Assembly (NCBI RefSeq): GCF_003254395.2
Contig: NC_037646.1
Span: 6,047,881-6,111,880 of the forward strand
Length of the DNA stretch: 64,000 nucleotides
Source: Apis mellifera
Taxonomy: Eukaryota; Arthropoda; Insecta; Hymenoptera; Apidae
Direction of reading: 5' to 3'
The translations under genes were made by a program, and so were the position numbers. Shown here piece after piece: positions 38,425 through 50,948 of the stretch (within the stretch, counting starts at the first letter, position 1; every line of letters begins with the position of its first letter). The notes under the pieces are model-generated. The model ran no database searches and had not been told where the DNA came from. It worked only from the letters and a program-made list of their open reading frames with translations.

Positions 38425-39024
38425 GCCGTTTCATTTTATAACAATTACTACGGATATCCACACTGTCACTGGATCCACTGTCTCCTGTAGTTTCGTGACA
38501 TCCTGTGCATGTTTGTATTTTGAAAGCACTGCCATTAAACCGATTTTACTCTGGCGCCAACTACTTGGAATATTCACGAACTATATTTTATTTTCTTTGG
38601 CGCCAGTTTATCCGTTAACGTCAAATACATCACATCAACGAGTGAAATATTTTAAAAATATATAATAAATTGGAATTTCAACGCTTCAATTATATCAGTT
38701 AAGTATCTCATCAAACAGACAATTATTTATATTAAATAATATAATGCCTTTCGTCGAAATTCTAATTCGATTAGATATAATATATTAAAATAAAATATAT
38801 TAATGGATATACATTAATGGTTAATGTATATACCATAGACAAGTTCCAAGCTCTACAATGAACAATATTTCATCTCATGATTTTATTCTTAATTGTTGTA
38901 TCGAAACTATTACAATGCATTGATTATAAGAAAAACTTGTACAAGATTGCATTAAGTTACGTTGGTGGGAAGAAACAAACAGTGGAAGACCGACGTGATA
39001 GTTGAGCATTTTTTCTGTGCTAAA
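38425..39024. promoter_or_regulatory. Shared upstream region of TM2D1 (-) and MSANTD3-like (+) with two GGCGCCA palindromes
   Basis: The 600 bases separate two divergent start codons. Two ggcgcca palindromes lie at about 38,552-38,559 and 38,597-38,604, about 45 bases apart. The second is preceded by TT, giving tttggcgcca, a match to the E2F/DP core. No TATA box was found on either side. A bidirectional promoter is inferred from arrangement. Confidence 0.45.
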
Positions 39025-40284
39025 ATGGCTTCTTCGTCGTTGAAAAGCACTCGGAAAACTTATAGCTTCGAGGAACGAGAAATTTTGATAACCTTGATAA
39101 ATAAGTACGAAGATATCGAAGATAAAAGGTCCGATCCAATATCGATGTATAAACGAAAATCAGCATGGTCTCAATTGGCCAACGAATACAATTCAATGGT
39201 AGGTCCACAAGGAATACGTTCAGCTGTACAGTTAAGACGCTGTTGGGAAAACATGAAAGCATGTAAACGAAATCGCGAAGAGAAGAAATTGCGGTAAATA
39301 TAATACATTCACGGTATTATTTTTTTCGTGCATATCGTTTTATAAAAGCGCGGGAATATTCGACTACTTGTACTATGTATAAAGTATTTCATTATTGTTC
39401 TTTTTATTTTTTTTTTTTTTAATTTAAATAATTATTTTTATATAAATTTGTATTCTTATTTTTATTAAATCAATTATTAATATTATTAAAAATATGAAAT
39501 AAATATTTTTCATTAATTTTTTCAGCGGTGTTTCAAAAAATTTTTGTCATCTGTCCAAAGATCACACACGGTCAAAAAGTTGGGAAAATAGAAATTCTAT
39601 ACCGGATGTTCCCATTCCTACCGGAACTATAGGTTTACCGCCAAATGTTATGTTTGAACCAAAGGAATCTGAACCATTTACGTTGCAAACTGTGTGTACT
39701 ATAAAACCTTCGAAACAAATCTCGAAAGAGGAAAATAATTGTAAAGATACAGGTTATACTCTCACCATTTTCTTTTTTTTTTTTTTCCATAATTCGGATT
39801 TTCCTACTAAATAAAAAGGATATACCATTAAATAAAAGTATGATATTTCTTTAAATACATATACAATTCCTTTATTACCTCAGATTCCATCAGCAGTAAA
39901 ATCGATTCGAATTCGTTATCATACGGTCCAGTGACTGACTGTTTCGACAAATCTAAAAAAGATTTGGAGTCACCTGTGCCGGAACAATTAGACAAAGATG
40001 AAACGGTGGAGAAAAATCGACTTATTTTCAAGTCAAATGCAACACAAACGATGTTTTCCCCTTCAATTGTTCACGAACAGCCCCGAAGGACGAAAAGATC
40101 CCTTCACAAAGAGGAAGAGTTACACGTATTGGCTTTATCGGAGGCACAGATGAAAGTTGATATCGCTGCTATGTTAAAAGAGGAGGCCAGGATCAAATTA
40201 GAAGAGGCCCACTATCGTAAAGAAGAGGCTAGGCTAAGGATGCTTCTTTTTACTTATAAGTTAGATAGGATAAAGGAAGATTGA
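39025..40284 (+). CDS. Myb/SANT-like DNA-binding protein, MSANTD3-like
   Basis: Three exons: 39025-39293, 39526-39752, 39884-40284; 897 nt, 298 residues, phases 2 and 1. The start ATG has a good context (aaaATGg) and is the first in the reading frame. Residues about 10-88 form a Myb/SANT-like (trihelix-type) domain with YSFEEREILITLINKYE, a central AWSQLANEYNS and the terminal QLRRCWENMKA. This arrangement follows vertebrate MSANTD3 (WQALAHEYNS then LKKCWENIKA). The middle is low-complexity and serine/proline-rich. Residues about 235-298 form a charged coiled coil (EEELHVLALSEAQMKVDI onward). Expected to be a nuclear DNA-binding protein; its targets are unknown. MSANTD4 or fibrinogen-silencer-binding relatives are alternatives, so I leave the symbol open. 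Confidence 0.82.
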
Positions 40285-40292
40285 CCGAAGAG

Positions 40293-40298
40293 AATAAA
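40293..40298 (+). promoter_or_regulatory. Poly(A) signal of the MSANTD3-like gene
   Basis: AATAAA only 8 bases after the stop codon. A second AATAAA occurs at about 40,354. Either would give a very short 3' UTR. Confidence 0.5.
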
Positions 40299-40299
40299 A

Positions 40300-41421
40300 T
40301 GAATATATTCATGATGGCTTCGTGCGATGTCTTTATTCATTTTATTTTATAGGAATAAAAAAACAGGAGATTACCTTAGACTAAATATAAATGAACGATA
40401 TTCTATTTATGTATATCTGTTTATTATTTCGAATTTCTTTCTAACTACAATTGAAATCATAATAAATAAAAGCTCGTAATGCTAGTTACTTATGATTCCA
40501 TAATAGGTAATGTTTTTTAAATAATCGAACGAGGATTTTCTTTTCAATCCTTGTTTCGATGCTTTTTTTTAGGCTATTTCGTATAAAAGCTATAAATAGT
40601 CTCATTTTATCATGCTAATTTAAAAACTGAATATATAATAGTTGAAAATAATAGAAAAATAATATCGTATTGTAAAAAGATGATTTATAATTTTTAAAAT
40701 TCAATTCAAAAAACAATTGCTGTTTTTATCAGAAAATAAATTAGAGGATTAGACAAGGAAGATTTTAAATTTTACTTTTTTCTATAAGATTTATCAATTA
40801 TTATTATTATCATTATTTTTAATAGATTATTGAAGATCGCATTCTAAACATTTTTTTATGATTGCTAAATTTTTGAATATCTTTCAGATTTCTTTAAAAA
40901 AAAAAAAAATTAACGCTAAATAATATATAAATATCGCTCTTCAGGAAAGCAACGAGTCAATATACAATCATATTGTATCTCTATATAAGAGTTTGAACAA
41001 TAGATAAAGAGAATAATCTTGACTCATAGTAAACCAATGACAGTATCGACATGGCAGTCGTAGCTGGCAGTGGTCAGTGAATTTGACTAGCTGTGACATG
41101 TTTGAAAATGGAAAGAATAGAAGAGAAAGAAATAATAGAGAAAGGACAATCTAATATTTCGAAGATCGATGACGAACTCTATAAATAATTCATTGATCAA
41201 ATTATTACAACAATATTATATAGCAAGTATTTTTAAATTCTAATATTCATTGAGATTAAATTTTGTCAAAAGAATCGATGACAATTTTATCCAAATTTTC
41301 CTTTGATTACAATAGAAAAAACCCATTCACGTCTCTATTTCTCTATATTTTCAAGTCTCGAATGTTGGACTAACGCCAAGTTCACGTTTTGAGAAGGAGA
41401 ATATTTAACGAGATTTGATCT
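40300..41421 (-). other. Intergenic segment and probable 3' UTR of the PAN-ZP gene
   Basis: AT-rich DNA between the convergent MSANTD3-like (+) and PAN-ZP (-) genes. TTTATT at about 40,423 provides a - strand AATAAA that could end the PAN-ZP transcript, implying a 3' UTR of about 1 kb. No other gene is visible. Confidence 0.35.
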
Positions 41422-44400
41422 TCACATAAGATGGAAGTTATCATCGAGGACGGGTTTAGGGGACGAGCAACGAGCAACCTCGAACAATGATGGATCGGTG
41501 TAGATCGGTTCGCTAGGGTCAAAGCCGGTTCTTCTACTGGATGACAATCCTACTGCGCCTTCCAGAGCGGTCGATGACGAACTCACGCGTTGACCGATCA
41601 CGTTACTCATTGATCGGGAGATCGACCTGTGGATCGAACGAATATACATCAACTTCAGGTAATATATTGGTGAATAAATATCAAATTTCAGGTTGGAAGT
41701 ATTAAGGGGGCATTAAATCATTTGTCAAACATGAATGACGTTTTTGAATAAACCTTGATACTATTATATTTATAATAGAAAATGTATAGGAGATATTTTT
41801 TTTTGCTAAAAAATAGGATTTAAAAATTCAATTTTTGGGAAATTTATTTATTTTTAATTGCTTGACTTTTTCTTTAAGAGAGTTTTTAGATTTGTTTTCA
41901 ATGTTATAATTTATATGCAATATAAAGTTATTTTATTTCTTTCAAGGATTATGTCTTTTGTTGAATCTCAGATTGATAAGTACTTTTAAAATTATTATAC
42001 GATAATTATAATAATTATCGATAAAAAATGATTACCACATCATAATTTATATAACATATAATTAATTTCCATATATTTGCACTTGGTAATCAAAATAAGA
42101 TAAGTTTTCTAGATAACTCTTTTAATTAAATATCTTAATTAATTTTAATATTGATAAAGGTGTTTTTAAAAATTATGAAATATTGTAAACTATATAAACG
42201 ATTACGTACGTAGATTGAAATGGTTTTTGAAGACCCGATCTTAAAAAAGAGAAATTGTTAGCACGACTACTGTAAGCATCGTCCGAATGATTGCTTCGAT
42301 TACATGCTTTGTCAACTCTGCGATTCTTTGTGATTATTGCGTAAGCATATTTTCTGAAACAGTTTATACAAATTAATTTACTTTTATAAACATATTAATT
42401 AACATATCAAAGATAAATTTATACCTGTATATCAACATGGATAACAATACCACGGATGCTAAAAGTACTACCAGCACTGCCACTGCTGTTACTAGTCCAT
42501 AATATTCGTTAGGAGTTATACAGACATTCTCCATTATAGTAGTTTGTTTTTCGACCACAGTTTCTTCATCAATATCCATCCTCGAGTCCAAAACCTGCAA
42601 CTCGTTTATACACATTTTTCTTTTATTTTTGAAACGTGCTTATATTAAATTTCTTGTTTTAATTTATTTCATTAGTGGGAAGAAAGAAGAAAATATATAT
42701 ATTCAAGGTTTCCAAGATTTATAACAAATGATTTGAAATATAAAGTTAAATATTGTATAATTTAAAAATAATTATTTTCATTTCATTTAATTTAGAAATA
42801 GGACAATGAAGAAAAAAATTTCCATTATAATAATCGTCTCAATTATTCTAATGATAATTTAAAAGGAATTATTTTTTTAATATCGTTATAAATTTAATAT
42901 TGTTTGCTTTCTTTTTATTTCTTTTTCTTTTTTACCTCGATCATTTCTCTCACGTGCTCCTCCTCCTCCTCTTCCTCCTCCGCCTCTTCTTCTTTGGCGA
43001 CAGTGTCTTCGACGAGGAACGTCGAATTCGAGGATGTGTCATTTGTATTATTCTCTGTTATAATGCTTATTTCGTTTTCCTCAGCGATCGTGTCATTTTG
43101 CGACAGGTCTCTTCGACGCCTTCCAAAGGATGGTTCGCTCCTTCCGGTACCACCCGAGCAATAAGCTGGTTGACAACCGTCTCGACATGTTCGCACTGTC
43201 GCCTCGAATACCAAGAAATTGGATTCAGGGATTTTGAAAGCGTTGAAACGTGCTTCGAGGCTGTCACCATCTCGCAAACGGTCTAATCCAGGGAACACGT
43301 AATTGTCTACTGGGCAACTGTGTGAACAAATTGAATATTTTATTTTTGAAAAGATTTTTGATTATTTTTAAATATTTGTTGGAGTAAATTATTAAATTTA
43401 AATGAATCAAGTTTCTCAAATTGAATTAAATAGATTAGGTAAATAACTTTGGTTTATCAAGATGGATAATTTTATTAGATAAATTAAATAGATCAAGAAG
43501 AAAAAATACATATAAGCTTAAGTAAATAAATTAGATAAGTTTAAGTAAATAGTAGGATGGCAAATTATAATAGTAAACTAAATTAAAATGTTTATGTGAA
43601 TAAATAGTGAACAAATCAATTTCAAGATGATTTAAAAATACAACACAAAAAAAAATTTGATACCATTTAATAAAATTTGACAAATAATAATAATTTACAA
43701 TAATATAACACTTACCCATATCTATCTATAAGTTGAACACTTCTTCCTGAATATGGATCCCTTGCTATGACATTAGTAGCAAAAATGTCAGTTACATAAT
43801 TGTATCTATAAAAAATATTATCAAAGAATTACATTTAATTTTTTTAAAATAAATCAATTGATATTAAAAGAAAAATAAATGTTACGTACCCATCTTGTGC
43901 TTCTAGCCTAAATGTGAGTGGATCTCCAACAGCAATAGTCGTCGTAGGCCTGCCCTGATATAAAATCAGCAAACGCACTCGAGAACTCAGAGTATTTTCT
44001 GCTGGAAGGTACTCGATTGGGATTGGAGACCCTGATCTACACAAGATAAATATTTTTTCTTATTTCAAGCAGTAATGATATTATTTTTCTTATTGAAAAT
44101 TTTTAAAAAAATTATTTAGATATTATACAATTATCTTATAATTATCAATACTTAAAATATCATTTAGCATTTCTAATTTTAACATTGTAATATAAGTTCT
44201 AACATAACAAAATCTACAAATCATTGAAATATATTTTTTAAAAATTATTATTCCCATTTGTTTCAAACAAATCAATTATAGGATATTTTCTAAATTTTCT
44301 CATAAACAATCTTTATATTCAGGATCAAATGATTTTCAACGAGGAAATTCCAGAGGTATTAAAATAAATTAATCAAGTGTGCTTGCACCAGGATTCATGC

Positions 44401-47400
44401 GGTAAAGGAATGCGGTACATTTTGCATTCCAAATTAGTTGACCGTCGGTCGGACTGTTTAATTAAGTGTACCGGGTGCAAGACACGGTTTCTCAATCGAT
44501 ATGACCTGGCATACCCGGCACCGATGTAGCCGGATGTGACGACAGCTTCGCCAGGGCCTCGAAATAGACAGGTGAGATTGAAACGTTTATCCCTTCCGGT
44601 TTGCACGTAGTCTGAGAATTGTACTACGACGATGTTCGTCATTGTATCACCGTACTGCAATTGCAAGTCGAATTTATTAAAAAAATAAAAGATATAAGAT
44701 AAAAATTTTGATTCTTTTTAAATAAAATATCTAAAAATTTTAATTCAATTAATTGTAAATGAGAGATCTCAAAAATTGTTTGATTTCTCAAAAAAAAAAA
44801 AGAAGAAGAAGAAGAAGAAGAGGAAATGAGATCTTTTCAAGAATGTTTTTTGAAAAAGCAGCGATAAAACAAGCTTCTTACTCTTTGAGTGCCGCATTCG
44901 GGATAACCCTGGGGACCACTGATTCGAAGAACGTTCACAGTTCCTCCATTTCCACGGAAGAAGCAGCGATCGTAATAGCCATAAGTGTAAATCCGACCAA
45001 TGAATCCTTCCGGTGTCCTTAAAGTAAATTCCATCCCGTCTTCGCTACACACTTGACTCACTAAAACGACCAGAAACATAATTTACTTGTCCTTCATCGA
45101 TTTTTATTCAACAAATCGTAAATATTAATTAAATGTAACACACAGAAGGGAAACAATCTCATGGAGACCTACAATTTGATTTCTGAAAACTCAAACTATA
45201 ATTATACATCTTTCTATTAAAATTGAGAATTAAAAGAAAAAGAAAAATAAAGTTGATCAATTTTAAAATCAAATCAAAAAATCAATTTTTCATTCTTCTC
45301 ATTTCTAATTTTCAGAAGAAATATTCAAGAGTCTTCCACATTGATCAGAAATCAAAGGAGAATCGATATCAACGGATGTGACCAAGCAACAAAAAGTAAA
45401 AAAAAAGTTGATCTTGGAAATAACAGACGGTTTATTTGATTAAACACAGTCCAGGTGACAATAACTGTACAATAATTCAAAGGTGTCGTATCAATAACGC
45501 CTGTAATATGGATCAGCTGCGTAAAGATCGCTCCACGTGATCCACGTAGATGTCGTCCAGGGTCTCCTACGACGCTTACCGTCGAGACACTCCGTATCGG
45601 CTCCCTGTCTCCCGTTGTTCCTCTCGTAGAAGTCGTAATCGGACCCCGTGTCATAGTACACAGGATTGCCCATGTCCATGTCTCTGGAGTCGCGGTCGCT
45701 CAGCTCGCAGTTGTCTCTTTCGGCCCCGTAGGGCGCCGCGTAAGGCCGATAATTGAAAGATCTGCACACGAAGTCCCTGGCGTCCGCGCACTCCCTTTCA
45801 CACTGGGCCAGCGAGGAAGCTGTCGTGTATCGTCTGACGAATGGTTTACGGACCCTGGTGTGGGGACCAACTTGGCGAAAGTTGTCCTGTTCGTCGCATC
45901 TGGACACCAATGGCGGCCGACCGATGATGGGGCCACCACTGGTCCCGAAAGGTCGTGAATTGTACACCCCACCCTCGCCTATGTAACCACCACCGATTAT
46001 TCCACCTTCGTTGCTGTAACCACCGTAGCCCAGAGGACGTGTGGGCCCTCCATACGGATTACGGTCTGGATGAGCCTGGGGATGAGCCTGGGGACCATAT
46101 ACGTCGTCCACAGGGTAAGTTGGGGAGTATCCTCCGTGTGACGAAGGTGGAAATCTGCGTGAAATTGTAGGTGAATTAGGTGGTTAGAAAGATTGAACGT
46201 ATGATAGTTGATTTCTCATGAGAAAGTAGAATATTTGTAGCTTGGAAGATAGAATTGAAGTTATAATATATGTTTTGTAGTTGAGTAGAAAGTTTTGTGG
46301 AGAAACAAGTTGCTTGTAATTTGGATTTAATAAGATTGGAAGTGTATATATTTTATATTATATATATAGATTATTATATAGTAATATAAATGTATATAGT
46401 AATTAGTATATAATTATTATATTATATATTATATATATAATAATTATAGACAGATTTTGTGCAGATGTAAATTATTACTTGTAACACAAGCTGGATTAAT
46501 TAATTGGAATAATTGAAAGAATACATTGGAGCAAAGATTTTGTGAAGTAAGTGAATAGGAATTGAAAATGAGAGGTAAATTAATTGAGATAGTTTAAAAA
46601 TGCGTGTATTGAAACATTATATAAATCATCTTCACTTAATTTCAACAATTGTTCCTCTTTAAAAAAAATCAATAAAAGCGTTTCCTCCATTAACTTACCG
46701 ATTAGGGTAAATATCCTTGTCAGGATACCTTTCACTAACGGGATACCGGTCAAGAGAAGGTCTGGCACCTCCCAGACCCGATGGATATCGATCCAAGGGA
46801 TCCTCAGGAATAGGATATCTGTCTATGGTGTTGGGATACCGATCATTGTCGGTTGGATAACGACCCGGAGATATTGGATATCGACTACCAATCCCACTAG
46901 GATATCTGCTACCACTTGTTGGATATCTGTCTATTCCGGGATCAGAAATAGGGTATCGGTCGGGGTGAATAGGACGGCGATCGCCACCTCTGTTTGGATA
47001 TCGATCAGGAATTGGATACCTGTCCGAAGATGGATACCGATCTATTGTTGGATAACGATCGTTAACAGGGAAACGATCACTGATCGGATATCGATCAATA
47101 GGATCTGGAAACGTATCACCTGCTGCTCCAATTGGATATTGCCCATTCAGAGGATACCTGTCTGGATATCTATCTCCTGGATAACGATCGGGATAACGAT
47201 CTGGATATTTATCGGCAAATTTGTCAGGATATTTAGAGGGATAACGGTCTGGATATTTGTCAGGATATTTGTCAGGATATTTGTCGGGATATTGGTCCGG
47301 ATATCTGTTAGGATATCGGTCTGGATAACGTTCTGGATAACGATCCGGATATCGGTCTGGATATCTGCTTGGATATCGATCCGGATAACGATCCGGATAA

Positions 47401-50400
47401 CGATCCGGATATCGATCTGGCTTCACGCTGCTGCTGAATCCTTTGTCGTAATCTTCTGGATAACCTGCGTTGGAGATAGGAAATTTATTTCTATTCGAAT
47501 GTCTGATAATTTTTAGATCGTATTTTTTAATTAAATGTGACAAAGAAGTTGTTGTATAAATTGAATCATAACAAGAGTATTAAATTTGTCATTAGTTTAC
47601 CGGGTCTTCCTAGAGAAGGTCGACCAAAATTCGTGTCCTGTCCCAAAGGATCTGGCCTGTACCCTGGACTGTCTCGATCTCCATCCAAATATTGATCTAT
47701 TCATATATAATCATTAATATTATGAAAATATACGAACAATTCTTGTTCTATCCGATAATCTATCATTTTTATCTTGACAAATATTTTATTCTCTTAATAG
47801 TCAGAGACGAAATTACATTTAGATGAAGAAAGATCACTCACGCATAAGATTCTCGTAATAATCGTATTCCGCATCGTAGATGATCCTGCGCCCGTCTCGT
47901 TGGTTGAACCGACTCAATTGACACGTGTGAAGATGTTCCGAGTACACGGCGCTTCGACATTGGAAGCTGGTCTGTCGAAGACACTCGTCGAGGCACTCGC
48001 TCAGGCTACGCCCAGTTATCTCAGAATGAAATTCAGTGCTCAAACGAGAATTTCGATAACGCTGGAACGCCGTATCTGGTCGTCGCCCATCGGAGAAAAG
48101 ATGCGACGAGGGGCTGCTGTCCGGATATTCGGAGCCACGTGCTATGGATGGATCTACGCTTCGTAAGTGGATATTGGTAAAGTGTCGTGAAGTATTAATC
48201 GATCGTTTCACTGTTACTTTACTTTGGACTTTGTCAGAAAAATAGTCAGACGCTCTCATCTTTTGTAAAATCCTTTCTTCTCAAAGTTTGGATTTAGATA
48301 TTATTGTTTTTGTTAAAATGTAAAAATGTTTTGATCTTCTAGATTGATATTTAGAATTTTATATTTTTGTGCTTAGATTGTAGCATTTAGTAGCTTTCAT
48401 TGTAACATAAATGTTTGTTATAAATAACATTTGATTTGTATAATTCTAATGGTTAAATTTTTGGTGTAAATTAATCGATGAAAAATTTTGAATGAAATTA
48501 GTGATTGTATAATATACTTACGATTATCTAAGCAAACAAGATCATAGAAATGGTGGCTGGGGCTGCTGCTTATTCCTATATCGTCTTTTTGAGAAACGGA
48601 ATCTTCTTCAGAAATGACACATTGCCTCGTTTGCTCGTCGAATTCGACGCTACGACAGAAGTATTTCTCCGCTCTGAGACAAAGGGCTTGACACTCGTCT
48701 AAGGTAAGATTCGTATAAATGTCGACTTCGAATGGTCCTCGAAGGCGTTTGTTCTCTTCTTTGACGAATACAGTTAACCCATCGCAACGGCGTTCCGCTG
48801 AAGAAGAAATTTACAAAATTATTCGGTGAAAAGTGATAGATTGTAAATATTCAATATTTAAATAATTTGAATATTTTTTTTTATCAATTATAAAATCATT
48901 AATTTTCAGAAAGAAATATAATAATATTAATTGTAAGCACCATTCAGACAAGTGTTTTCAAGGTAATCAGAATTTGGATCATCCTCTAATAATTCAGGAT
49001 GCGTTCTTCTAGTAAAACGGCTCAGAGCACAGCTTCTTAGAGCAGTGTCGTAGGTTGCAGATCGACAAATGAAACTGAATTCATTCAGACATCTTCAAAA
49101 TGTAAGGAAAAATTTTTATTTATATTAAATTTAATATAAATTTAATCATATATACATATATTTTAATTTTATTGTACCTATCCTCACAGTCTGTTCTATT
49201 TGCTGCACTAACTTCCTTGATGTCTGTTAATGGTAATTTCAGTTTCTTCCTGGGATGTCTCTCGTAAACGTAACGCCGATTTGGACATTCTCTTTCTATC
49301 CTATCAGCTTCACAAAAGAATACGAATTGAAATATTTGATCAGAAAAAGATACAAGGTTTTTTCCTTAATTAAAAGAAATAATAAATTTAATTTAATTCA
49401 TATGATTTCATCAATGAGTTAATTGATTCTTTTTCTATAGAGTTAAAAATTATTGAGAAAGGAGATGAAAAGTTAAAATGATGGTCTGTTTCATAATATT
49501 CAGAGAATCATTGAGGAAATACTCTTACAGCCAAGACAAACTTCTGTAAAATGAACGCTGTTTGGAACCAGCATTAGATTTCCAATTCCTTCTGGTTGCG
49601 CCTGTTCCCTCGTTAAATAGCAAGTGCTTTCTTCATATTCAGCAGCTCCGCTGAAAGAAGCTATTCTGCTACCCGGTTGAAAATCGAAGCTCGTGCAAGC
49701 ACGAACTAAATTGTTTGTTGCTGTTCTATCCCGTAGACATAATTCTTGACATTTTTCCAAGACTCTAAATGGTGGTGCAGAATCTCGTACCTAAGATAAA
49801 TTAATTATTAGCAGGAATAATATTTTTAGATAATTTATTATAATTATTATTTTTATGAAAGATACAATATTAAAATAATTCTTCCTTTAGAAAAAAAAAA
49901 ATTTTATTGTAAAAGAGAAATACTATTTTTTGAAAAATTTTATTAATTTTAATTACAAATAAGAAAAACTTTTAAAAATTTCTTCATCCACATTCAAGCT
50001 TCTTTGTTTCAAATTTTAATTTTAATGTTTATTAAAGAAAATCCATCATTTTTAGTTGCAAGGTAACTATTTCAAACAAAGATCATGCAATTACAATAAA
50101 CCAAAGTATAATTCCAAAATTCTTTCATCCTTCTAGATCCATCAGATTTTACCGCTACACAAAAACTGTGTTTCAAGCTTTTAGAATAGTTTTCTCGAGC
50201 TAGGTTGAATATTTGAAAACCGGCGTCGACGCGGGAGGCCAGAGAGATAGGTAAATATTTCGCGAAACATTTTATATACCACATCATCGTCGAAACCCTG
50301 AAGCTGTTGGTCCGGAAGTCTCTCGTAAACGACTCGACCCAAACCGCCATTACACGTTGTTTGCCCTGAAAACACATCAATTCTTTCGTTATTTCATCTA

Positions 50401-50948
50401 TTCACCGTTCGACCATTTTCCTTCCTCTTTTTATTCTTTCTAGTTATTTTCTCGTATAATGGATATTATTTATTTCCTCTTCTCTCCCGTGCAATAAAAA
50501 TCAGGTTACTTCCTTTGGCCACCGATTGGCAGTCCGATTTTATCATTTTTTTTTCCTCCTTTTTTAAGTGGCACGTATATGGCGATACAATGGGACGAAA
50601 CGCAATTTCACAAGTGACATCACTCTTTTTTGCGCCGCGTTCCATCATTAATTTCCGCGACCGCGATTCTCGCGAGCATGATTCAAAGACTTTTTTTTTC
50701 GGAACATGCTGGATGAGCTCATTAAATTGGAATTTTTCGCTTTGCTCGTTAAATTGGGATTTTTCTTTCTTTTCTTCTTCTTCTTCTTTTATTTTTACAA
50801 TCAAATTTGCAAAGTAGAGAATGTAATAGATGGAATAATTTGTTAATTTTTGTTTAAGGATTGTTGAATAATTACCATTGACGACCACTCTCAACGTGGC
50901 GAGGACGGAGATGGATTGCAGAAGATTAGATATATTGGTTTTCTTCAT
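41422..50948 (-). CDS. PAN/apple and zona pellucida domain apical matrix protein (NompA/trynity/neyo family)
   Basis: Eighteen exons: 50948-50876, 50365-50280, 49790-49529, 49307-49178, 49092-48941, 48797-48522, 48279-47842, 47696-47601, 47464-46699, 46154-45580, 45060-44882, 44654-44506, 44036-43890, 43805-43716, 43317-42936, 42594-42425, 42353-42210, 41626-41422; 4,320 nt, 1,439 residues, all phases match. Order: signal peptide (1-24); four PAN-like modules (about 25-140, 145-234, 236-326, 370-472), each with paired Cys-x3-Cys such as ECQALCLRAEKYFCRS; an RYP-repeat region (505-760); Gly-rich linker and fifth PAN (about 830-950); ZP domain (about 953-1195); furin site GRRRRD (about 1205-1210); acidic linker; transmembrane helix (about 1299-1322); cytoplasmic tail of about 117 residues. 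Such proteins are shed from apical surfaces to build cuticle or sensory dendritic caps. Five PANs resemble Drosophila NompA, but I cannot separate the subfamilies. Confidence 0.93.
45431..45580 (-). other. Candidate alternative terminal region of the PAN-ZP gene (intron retention plus early poly(A))
   Basis: If the donor at 45,579-45,578 is not used, the frame continues for 29 residues (starting GKRRRRPWTTSTW, ending DPYYRRY) to a stop at 45,491. A canonical AATAAA on the - strand follows at 45,436-45,431. The product, about 980 residues, would keep the signal peptide, all five PAN modules and the RYP region but lose the ZP domain and membrane anchor. The retained stretch keeps the base composition of the exon, and composition falls to AT-rich after the stop. 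Transcript evidence is needed. Confidence 0.35.
46340..46460. repeat. TA-rich low-complexity tract in a PAN-ZP intron
   Basis: Overlapping tatata, ttatat and ataata words over about 110 bases in the intron between exons 9 and 10. Confidence 0.75.
46720..47440 (-). repeat. Coding RYP tandem repeats in the PAN-ZP gene
   Basis: Within exon 9, the first half (47,170-47,440) is a run of 12-bp units encoding D-[RK]-Y-P with variants SRYP, ERYP, NRYP, DQYP and SKYP. The second half (46,720-47,170) spaces IDRYP, SDRYP or GSRYP every 7-12 residues. I count 39 YP dipeptides in the exon. The DNA is full of gatatc and cgatcc words, which reflects the repeat rather than regulation. Confidence 0.95.

Noticed and set aside
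46720..47440. CRISPR-like regular repeats
   Set aside because: Units are 12 bp, contiguous, without spacers, and encode in-frame DRYP peptides in a eukaryotic gene.
50466..50948. 160-codon frame starting at the PAN-ZP start codon
   Set aside because: Only the first 24 codons are coding; the rest reads through the first intron, which has a donor at 50,875 and a phase-matched acceptor before 50,365.
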